A stretch of 21,270 nt of DNA, from positions 1 through 21,270 of the forward strand of contig CAXGYF010000028.1 in NCBI GenBank assembly GCA_964013895.1, read 5' to 3'. Below the pieces are notes generated by a model. It had not been told where the DNA came from. It did no database searches and worked only from the letters and a program-made list of their open reading frames with translations. Of the stretch, positions 15,704-21,270 are shown one piece after another (positions within the stretch are counted from its first letter, which is position 1; the number at the start of each line of letters is the position of its first letter). A program made the translations under genes and the position numbers. The stretch is from MedAcidi-G1 sp002713545. Its GTDB lineage: Bacteria; Actinomycetota; Acidimicrobiia; Acidimicrobiales; MedAcidi-G1.

Positions 15704-18700
15704 CTAATCATCAGTCAAACCGCGCATTCTTTCAGCAACCAAATCAACCGAATCAACCAATAACTGTTCAATACTTTGCTTGGAAAGAAAGTCCTCTCTG
15801 AAAGATGGTTCAGTTTCTCGAACTGCATCTTGAATAGCCTCGTAACGGTTGTAATACCCATTTAAAACTTTTCTTATCTCTTGAATACCGAGATTTTTAT
15901 GTAAAGAAACATGAAGCAAATTGATTCCAGTTGTCTCCCCATCTTTCACTTCTGGAATCAACAAAATCGTTCTTTCATCTCGAAGCCCTTTGGTTAATAA
16001 AACTTTTTTACTTGTCGCAACCCGGTGTTTAGTTCCTCTTAACTCTAAATCACGTTCTACTCTTGATTTAATTCCTAATGAAACACCCTCTCGGTCTACA
16101 ATTGTCAAAGTCGGATTATCTGTATCCAAACCACTTATCCGGTATCGAGTGTGTCCAGTAACTTCGTCAATTGCTAGATCTAAACTCACCAAAAGTTTCA
16201 AGGTCTCATAACTAATACAATCACGTGAAGTCCCTGACTCTAAAACTCTCTTTACTAAAGAAACATCCGGCAAATTTTCATCACTACGAGAAATTCCAAC
16301 GGTTACAGTTTTAGCCTGATGTTTTATGGCATCAACGGGTCTTGTCAACTCTTCAATAGCTAATACAAGGGCTTTAGCTAATTCATCTATAACTAAAGAT
16401 GGTGTCCCAACTCTTCCAAATTCGATCTGATATAAATCAAGCGGTATCTCGCCTAAAGAATAACGCAAAAGAGAAGCCAAGCGCACCGAAGTTGACGCTT
16501 CTAAATGCCCGTTTAAACGACCGTTTCGTAACTCATCGAAAAAGAAATTTGAAACTTTACGGAGATCTTCACGCAAACGATCAAATACTTCATCATTTGA
16601 AATAGCACTCTGTTCTGTAAGGCGGTCATTGGTGAGATTTTCAATTACAGCATGTGCAATACGAAGAGGCTGAGCTTGACTATCAATAGAACAGGCAGCT
16701 TCATACCCAAAAAGATGCCCAGCCATCGTAGCTAAAACAAAAGCTAAATAAGGATGAGTTGGAGGAACAGGAATAACATCAAGAGCATCAGGAAATTTCC
16801 CCGGTTCGGAGTCTGTTATCACAATAGGTGCTGCCTTATGTGCTCTAAATATTGCTACCTCTTTAGCGATATCATCAACTGTTGAACCTGTAATTCCATT
16901 CGCACATACAAGAATCATCGGCTCTGAGGACAGGTCAATGTGTTTTTTATCTTCAATTACATCAGATGCAATCGACTTATAACAGAGTTCAGAAAGTTTT
17001 ATCCTTATCTCTTCTGCCGCTACAACATTTCCACCACTCCCAACTATTGCCCAATGACGACGCGGTGGCGCATATCGGTTGGCTAATTGTGAAATATGTC
17101 CACGAAGACCCAATAATTCTTCCATCTCTTCTGGTAAAGAATTGAGAGCTTCAAGAACTGCTTTTCTTTTTGATTGTTTATTCGCAGAAACAACTTCAGA
17201 AATTGCAAACGCTAAAAGATATCCTGCTACTACCTGACTATAAAAAGCTTTTGTAGATGCAACACTCATCTCTATATCACGCCCGTCAGATGTGTACAAC
17301 ACACCATCAGCACGATCAGTCAAATCACTGTTGCGGCGATTAACTATGGCAATAACTTTTGCGCCTCTAGCCCTAACCAGCTCAACTGTTCTATTGGTAT
17401 CGGTCGTCGTCCCTGACTGACTAATAGGGATAACAAGTGTGTTTGACATATCAGATACCAATTCAAATGCAGAGAGCTCAGTAGCAGGTTTAGCTTTTAC
17501 ATTGATTTCTGTTTCACCTAATTCACTGGAAATTGCGGTTGCCACTGCTCTTGCGGCTACTGCGGCAGTTCCTTGCCCGATAACAATAACTTTAGTTATT
17601 TTTTCTAATTCTAGATCTCGTTTCAATTGATCTGGAAAAGTTTCAGCGCCTAGTCGGACATCAAACTCGCCATTTTCTCCTTTAATTAAACGCCCCCTAA
17701 GAGTGGCTCGAACTGATGAGGGAGACTCTTCAATTTCTTTTAATAAATAATGTTTATAAGAACCTCGATCTATATCTCTTGTACTTATTTCGGTCTCTGA
17801 AAGATCTTCTTCAAATACCTTTGCATCATTAGATGCAAAGGTTTTTCGGGCAATGCCTTCGACAGTTCCCGCTAAATGCATATCTAATCTGATTACCTGA
17901 CCTTTTTCACTAAAATCGTCTATCAACTCCTCCCCATCAACTCTTAAATAAGTGTTTGTCATTTCAACCAAGCCATATGGTTCACTTGCAACTAGATAGG
18001 CATCTTCAGCTAAGCCGACATAAAGAGCTTGACCGCTTCCCTTAACTGACAGAAAAATATTTTCGGGATGAGAAGCATCCACTCCAGCAATCGCTACTGA
18101 ACCTTCGAAATTTCGCACCGTATTTATGAAAGACTCTTCGCTGCTGATGCCATCGATTCTATTTTTCTGCCAAAGTTCAGGGGCTACTCTTGCATCTGTA
18201 GTGATACCTTTTGGAATTTCTAATCCGTAACTTGCTATTAAGTCCGCATAGTTATCGATGTCGCCATTTTGAACCGTAGTTACTACTTCTTGTTTAGTAC
18301 TACTTGCTTCCACAGGATGAGCGTTTGATTCAGAAATTAAACCAACACTGGCCCAACGGGTATGGCCAACTATATTTGCCTTAACATTTTTGCCAGACAA
18401 AGCTTTAGCCAGTAAATCATCTGAAACTATAGACTGCCTTAGCGAGTTTGTATTGTCTCCTAAATCACCGATTTCAGAAGCTGTTTTATAAACAAACAAC
18501 AAAGATCCATTTGAAGATTTTCGAACTGATCCTGAACAAAATAACAAGTCATTTAATCGATCTTCAGGTATTTCAAAGTCAGCTAAATCATGATCCCAAA
18601 CCAAAATCTGTAAACCAGCAGAATCTCTACCTCTAACTTCCAGTCGATCCAAACCTGAAAGAGCTTGTTGCAAGGACAGCAAAGCAGAAAAACCTTGATG

Positions 18701-19114
18701 GCTTGGGGGGAATTTTTTTGAGGTTAAATCAGAAACTCTTTTATAGGAACCGACCCGATCATTTTTTATAGACCAGACAAGGTCACGCATTCTTGACGAT
18801 AAAACGTTTAAAACTTCAACATCATTAGAAGATAAAGACGGTTGCACCTCGGGATTTTGAAAAAAATCAAAAAGTCGATCCAAACTTGTTTCGATTGCCG
18901 GTATAAGACCTTCATTAGTTAACAAAGCTAAAAAACCTGGCAATCCTTTTAATTGTGAATTAACAAAATCCAAAGATTCAACTTGCTTCTTCAGTATCTT
19001 CAAGTCCTCTACTGATAGAGAATTTGAAACTGACTCTAATAAACCAAGAAGTTCTACTAGTTCGGGGACCTCTCTAGTGGAAGGACGCCGTAAAACAGCG
19101 ATTATGCCACACAT
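15704..19114 (-). CDS. glmS: Enlarged glutamine--fructose-6-phosphate aminotransferase (GlmS)
   Basis: Makes glucosamine-6-phosphate from fructose-6-phosphate and glutamine. At 1136 residues it is almost twice the normal length of about 610. The glutaminase has nucleophile Cys2, RGRDSAG at 161-167, HTRW at 251-254, QNG at 282-284 and Asp307; the E. coli His77 position is Val257. Between Cys2 and RGRDSAG about 134 extra residues (roughly 11-142) are inserted. The link KHYLLKEIEESP (454-465) is conserved. The SIS domains (about 500-645 and 680-805) hold SQSGTT (565-570), ASTKAF (619-624), and Lys706, Glu709 and His725 at the spacing of E. coli Lys485, Glu488 and His504. AKTVTV at 934-939 gives Lys935 for the Schiff-base Lys603. 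It follows an extra helical block (about 826-920) and is followed by 196 more residues where GlmS normally ends. AGGAAGG lies 7 bases before the ATG. A related but different sugar aminotransferase cannot be excluded. Confidence 0.88.
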   Translation of the reverse strand: MCGIIAVLRRPSTREVPELVELLGLLESVSNSLSVEDLKILKKQVESLDFVNSQLKGLPGFLALLTNEGLIPAIETSLDRLFDFFQNPEVQPSLSSNDVEVLNVLSSRMRDLVWSIKNDRVGSYKRVSDLTSKKFPPSHQGFSALLSLQQALSGLDRLEVRGRDSAGLQILVWDHDLADFEIPEDRLNDLLFCSGSVRKSSNGSLLFVYKTASEIGDLGDNTNSLRQSIVSDDLLAKALSGKNVKANIVGHTRWASVGLISESNAHPVEASSTKQEVVTTVQNGDIDNYADLIASYGLEIPKGITTDARVAPELWQKNRIDGISSEESFINTVRNFEGSVAIAGVDASHPENIFLSVKGSGQALYVGLAEDAYLVASEPYGLVEMTNTYLRVDGEELIDDFSEKGQVIRLDMHLAGTVEGIARKTFASNDAKVFEEDLSETEISTRDIDRGSYKHYLLKEIEESPSSVRATLRGRLIKGENGEFDVRLGAETFPDQLKRDLELEKITKVIVIGQGTAAVAARAVATAISSELGETEINVKAKPATELSAFELVSDMSNTLVIPISQSGTTTDTNRTVELVRARGAKVIAIVNRRNSDLTDRADGVLYTSDGRDIEMSVASTKAFYSQVVAGYLLAFAISEVVSANKQSKRKAVLEALNSLPEEMEELLGLRGHISQLANRYAPPRRHWAIVGSGGNVVAAEEIRIKLSELCYKSIASDVIEDKKHIDLSSEPMILVCANGITGSTVDDIAKEVAIFRAHKAAPIVITDSEPGKFPDALDVIPVPPTHPYLAFVLATMAGHLFGYEAACSIDSQAQPLRIAHAVIENLTNDRLTEQSAISNDEVFDRLREDLRKVSNFFFDELRNGRLNGHLEASTSVRLASLLRYSLGEIPLDLYQIEFGRVGTPSLVIDELAKALVLAIEELTRPVDAIKHQAKTVTVGISRSDENLPDVSLVKRVLESGTSRDCISYETLKLLVSLDLAIDEVTGHTRYRISGLDTDNPTLTIVDREGVSLGIKSRVERDLELRGTKHRVATSKKVLLTKGLRDERTILLIPEVKDGETTGINLLHVSLHKNLGIQEIRKVLNGYYNRYEAIQDAVRETEPSFREDFLSKQSIEQLLVDSVDLVAERMRGLTDD

Positions 19115-19121
19115 TTAACAA

Positions 19122-19128
19122 CCTTCCT
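19122..19128 (-). promoter_or_regulatory. Ribosome-binding site of glmS
   Basis: AGGAAGG on the minus strand, 7 bases before ATG 19114, among the strongest in the window. It fixes the start that exposes Cys2 after Met removal. No glmS ribozyme core was recognised in the 93-base gap before the gene. Confidence 0.8.
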
Positions 19129-19207
19129 TTCTCTGAAACAATGGAAATTTAGAATCAAAAATAGTCTGATTTAATTCTACGATCTCTTTTTCAAGTGTTG
19201 TTCGCGG

Positions 19208-20527
19208 CTAAAGAAAGCGTTGATCTTTTCGAATCACAATATTTGAAAGATGTTCAGCGACACTACTAGCCAAAACAGGATCGAAAGTTTCAACCATTAC
19301 CCTAACCAAAGGCTCTGTACCCGATGGTCTGACTAAAATTCGTCCCCCGTCGCCAAGTTCCATAGATGCGACATTGACTTCATCTGTCATCTCTTCAACA
19401 ATATTTTGAGCGTTACTTTCCACAGGAATATTTATCAAGACCTGAGGAACTTTAGAAAAAATTGTTTTTGAATCGGTTAATATTTCATCTTTTCTCTTTA
19501 AAGCCAATAAAGTCTGAACGCTAGTTAAAACACCATCGCCTGTTGTTGATAAATCTCTAAAAATTATGTGTCCTGATTGTTCCCCTCCTAAAAGCCAATC
19601 ATTTTTCTCTAAAGCTTCAAGGATGTTCCGGTCCCCCACAGGTACCTCGTAAAGGGAAATTCCTACCTCAGAAAGAGCATTTCTCATACCTAAATTCGCC
19701 ATTGGTGTTATAACAACCGAAGAATTTTTCAGTAACTCATGTTCAAATCTATCTATAGCGCAGATCGTCAATAAATGATCTCCGTCAAGTATGGAACCAC
19801 CAGAAGTGACCGCTATAACTCGATCCCCATCTCCATCAAATGCAAATCCCATATCTGCTTTACTTGAAACAACCGCTTCGATCAAATTTTCCGGATTATT
19901 GCTCCCACAGTCATCGTTAATATTCCTACCGTTCGGGTTTGAACCGACTTCTACGACTTCAGCACCTAGTTCTTTAAAAACAATCGCTGCCTTATTCACA
20001 GTTGCACCATTAGCGCAATCTAAAACTACTTTTAGACCTGCGAAGCAATCCTTTTCAGCAGAAAAAATTATTGAATTTATCCAACGAGAATCGTTCTTGT
20101 CCTCTAAGTCTGGAGAGGCAAGGACACACTCTTCAAGTTGCTCTTTCTCCCAGTCGATTTGAATTAAATCTTGAATTGAATCAGAAATTTTCAAACCGCC
20201 CAATCTAAAAAGTTTTACACCATTATCAAACCACGGATTATGGGAGGCGGAAATAACAGCTCCTCCCACATTTTCTACTTTGGCTACGTGTGCGACTTCT
20301 GGAGTTGGGGCAACACCGAGAGAGACAACTTCAACACCACCCCGATTGAAACCATCTTTCAAAGCTGCCGCTAAAGCAAAGCTAGATTCTCTGGTATCAC
20401 GCCCAAGATAAACTCTTTTTGTATCTAAATGTTTAGATGCAGCTACGCCGAGAGAAAAAAGTTTTGCTTGATCGATTTCACGGCCTACATGGCCACGAAC
20501 CCCATCAGTACCAAAAAATGCACCCAT
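19208..20527 (-). CDS. glmM: Phosphoglucosamine mutase
   Basis: Converts glucosamine-6-phosphate (the GlmS product) to glucosamine-1-phosphate on the way to UDP-GlcNAc. The 439-residue length is normal. In order: FGTDGVRG at 5-12, the phosphoserine loop SASHNP with Ser95, the metal-binding FDGDGDR, the sugar loop GGEQSGH, and the phosphate-binding RPSGTEPLVR near the C-terminus. The ribosome-binding site is weak. It lies 39 bases after rpsI and 93 before glmS. After its TAG stop the same frame stays open for 30 codons to a TAA next to the glmS ATG; I treat this as chance. Confidence 0.98.
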   Translation of the reverse strand: MGAFFGTDGVRGHVGREIDQAKLFSLGVAASKHLDTKRVYLGRDTRESSFALAAALKDGFNRGGVEVVSLGVAPTPEVAHVAKVENVGGAVISASHNPWFDNGVKLFRLGGLKISDSIQDLIQIDWEKEQLEECVLASPDLEDKNDSRWINSIIFSAEKDCFAGLKVVLDCANGATVNKAAIVFKELGAEVVEVGSNPNGRNINDDCGSNNPENLIEAVVSSKADMGFAFDGDGDRVIAVTSGGSILDGDHLLTICAIDRFEHELLKNSSVVITPMANLGMRNALSEVGISLYEVPVGDRNILEALEKNDWLLGGEQSGHIIFRDLSTTGDGVLTSVQTLLALKRKDEILTDSKTIFSKVPQVLINIPVESNAQNIVEEMTDEVNVASMELGDGGRILVRPSGTEPLVRVMVETFDPVLASSVAEHLSNIVIRKDQRFL

Positions 20528-20566
20528 TACTTAATCGTAAAGGATAAACAAGACCCTTTGTTGTCG

Positions 20567-20959
20567 TTAGCGTTTTGAATACTGCGGAGCTTTTCGAGCT
20601 TTCTTCAAACCGTACTTCTTGGATTCTTTCTTTCTTGAATCTCTCGTCAAAAGACCGGCCTGTTTAAGCGATTTACGCCTTTCTGGCTCTAGTGCCTCCA
20701 GTGCACGGGCAATTCCCAAACGCAAAGCCCCGGCTTGGCCACTTATCCCGCCACCATTAAGAGTTGCATCAATATCATAAATTCCTTCACTTCCGGTAAC
20801 TCGCAAAGGCTCCATAAATATTAAACGATGACTTTCAGATGGGAAATATTCATCTGCCGTTCTACCATTAATCAAAATACGACCATTACCCTCACGAAGA
20901 CGTACCCTGGCAACAGACTCTTTACGTCTACCAGTTGATTGGATCAAAAGTTCTGTCAT
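20567..20959 (-). CDS. rpsI: 30S ribosomal protein S9
   Basis: A small-subunit protein whose C-terminal tail reaches the P-site tRNA. The 130 residues include the N-terminal STGRRKESVARVRL, GGGISGQAGALRLGIARAL in the centre, and the diagnostic C-terminus KKARKAPQYSKR. AGGAAGAG lies 6 bases before the ATG. It starts 12 bases after the stop of the cut-off gene at the right edge, which synteny suggests is rplM. Confidence 0.99.
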   Translation of the reverse strand: MTELLIQSTGRRKESVARVRLREGNGRILINGRTADEYFPSESHRLIFMEPLRVTGSEGIYDIDATLNGGGISGQAGALRLGIARALEALEPERRKSLKQAGLLTRDSRKKESKKYGLKKARKAPQYSKR

Positions 20960-20971
20960 ATTATTCTCTTC

Positions 20972-21270
20972 CTAAATTTCCTTGAGTGAGAAACCATTAT
21001 CGCTAAGAGCAGTATTAATTTGCTCGACGGCCTTAGGTCCTATTTTTGGTATACCTAAAATATCCTCACTGGTTTTACTAACAAGTTCTTCTACTGTTCC
21101 AACCCCGCCCGCTTCAAGATTACTAATTACTGCGTTCGCTAAACCCAAATCCTGTAAAGAAATACTTTCTGAAGTTTTCTTTTCCTTAGTCTCTGAACTA
21201 ACCGCTTCCTTAGTATCTGAACTAGCCGCCTCTGACGACTCTTCTTGACGGTCAGAAACTTTTCCTTCAG
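20972..21270 (-). CDS. C-terminal part of a gene ending in an RpoA-CTD-like HhH domain (possibly extended rplM)
   Basis: The last 98 codons of a gene whose 5' end is outside the window; the frame is open to the edge with no ATG or GTG. The first ~38 residues are a charged, Ser/Glu/Lys/Thr-rich, probably disordered linker with an internal repeat. The last ~60 residues, from SLQDLGLANAVI to GFSLKEI, align along their length with the RNA polymerase alpha C-terminal domain, including the helix-hairpin-helix IPKIGPKAVEQI. The DNA-contacting Arg265 of E. coli alpha is replaced by Ala, although the Lys298 equivalent stays, so promoter UP-element binding is doubtful. The place 12 bases before rpsI normally belongs to rplM (L13). 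A fused L13, an L17-like protein or a separate HhH protein are all possible; the domain call is firm, the gene identity is not. Confidence 0.65.
   Translation of the reverse strand, partial: EGKVSDRQEESSEAASSDTKEAVSSETKEKKTSESISLQDLGLANAVISNLEAGGVGTVEELVSKTSEDILGIPKIGPKAVEQINTALSDNGFSLKEI
21182..21229. repeat. 24-bp imperfect tandem repeat in coding linker
   Basis: Two adjacent 24-bp copies (21182-21205 and 21206-21229) differ at only 2 positions. They encode repeated A(V/A)SS(E/D)TKE units in the disordered linker of the right-edge gene. In-frame duplication fits a flexible tether of variable length. Confidence 0.8.

Noticed and set aside
19115..19207. glmS ribozyme/riboswitch before glmS
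   Set aside because: The 93-base gap is shorter than the known ribozyme, and I saw none of its paired core. The element is known mainly from Firmicutes.
20528..20566. Small hairpin AACAA/TTGTT between rpsI and glmM
   Set aside because: A 5-bp stem without a T-tract; no support for a terminator or attenuator.

Overview
The window looks like chromosomal housekeeping DNA from an AT-rich actinobacterium. All of the roughly 20 genes I can support lie on the minus strand, so transcription runs from the right edge (21270) to the left edge (1). The order [rplM?]-rpsI-glmM-glmS-acpS-nnr-alr-...-tsaE-tsaB-rimI-tsaD-groES-groEL-...-guaA is the arrangement known from mycobacteria and streptomycetes. The base composition is far lower in G+C than those groups. 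Together these suggest a low-GC marine-type actinobacterium, perhaps Acidimicrobiia. That placement is an inference; there is no rRNA or other marker in the window to test it.

Right block (21270 to about 12840), translation and envelope precursors. A gene cut by the right edge ends in an acidic/Ser/Lys linker and an RpoA-CTD-like helix-hairpin-helix domain. Twelve bases later comes rpsI (ribosomal protein S9). Next are glmM and a strikingly long glmS (1136 aa, about 530 aa more than usual), which together make glucosamine phosphates for peptidoglycan. They are followed by acpS (activates acyl carrier protein), a bifunctional NAD(P)H-hydrate repair enzyme, and alr (D-alanine for peptidoglycan).

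Middle block (about 12840 to 7447), accessory and tRNA-modification genes. It holds a GTDC1/DUF3524-type glycosyltransferase (the family that mannosylates queuosine in tRNA), an N-terminal-nucleophile hydrolase of the DmpA/NylC (P1) family, and a family-4 Fe-S uracil-DNA glycosylase. The tightly overlapping tsaE-tsaB-rimI-tsaD set for t6A tRNA modification follows.

Chaperonin block (7446 to 5242). groES-groEL is preceded by a clear CIRCE operator (HrcA repression) and is closed by a 12-bp GC-rich hairpin terminator, so it forms its own heat-shock unit.

Left block (5238 to 49). Five genes with 0-2 base gaps or 1-base overlaps form one apparent operon: a CoA-type Nudix hydrolase, an aromatic-L-amino-acid-decarboxylase-like enzyme, guaA (GMP synthase), an aldo/keto reductase and a GNAT acetyltransferase.

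No mobile element, CRISPR array, rRNA or convincing tRNA was found, and no gene-free stretch exceeds 300 bases. The most unusual items are the GlmS architecture, the RpoA-CTD-like tail upstream of rpsI, and the queuosine-mannosyltransferase-like gene. I found no clearly new multi-gene system.
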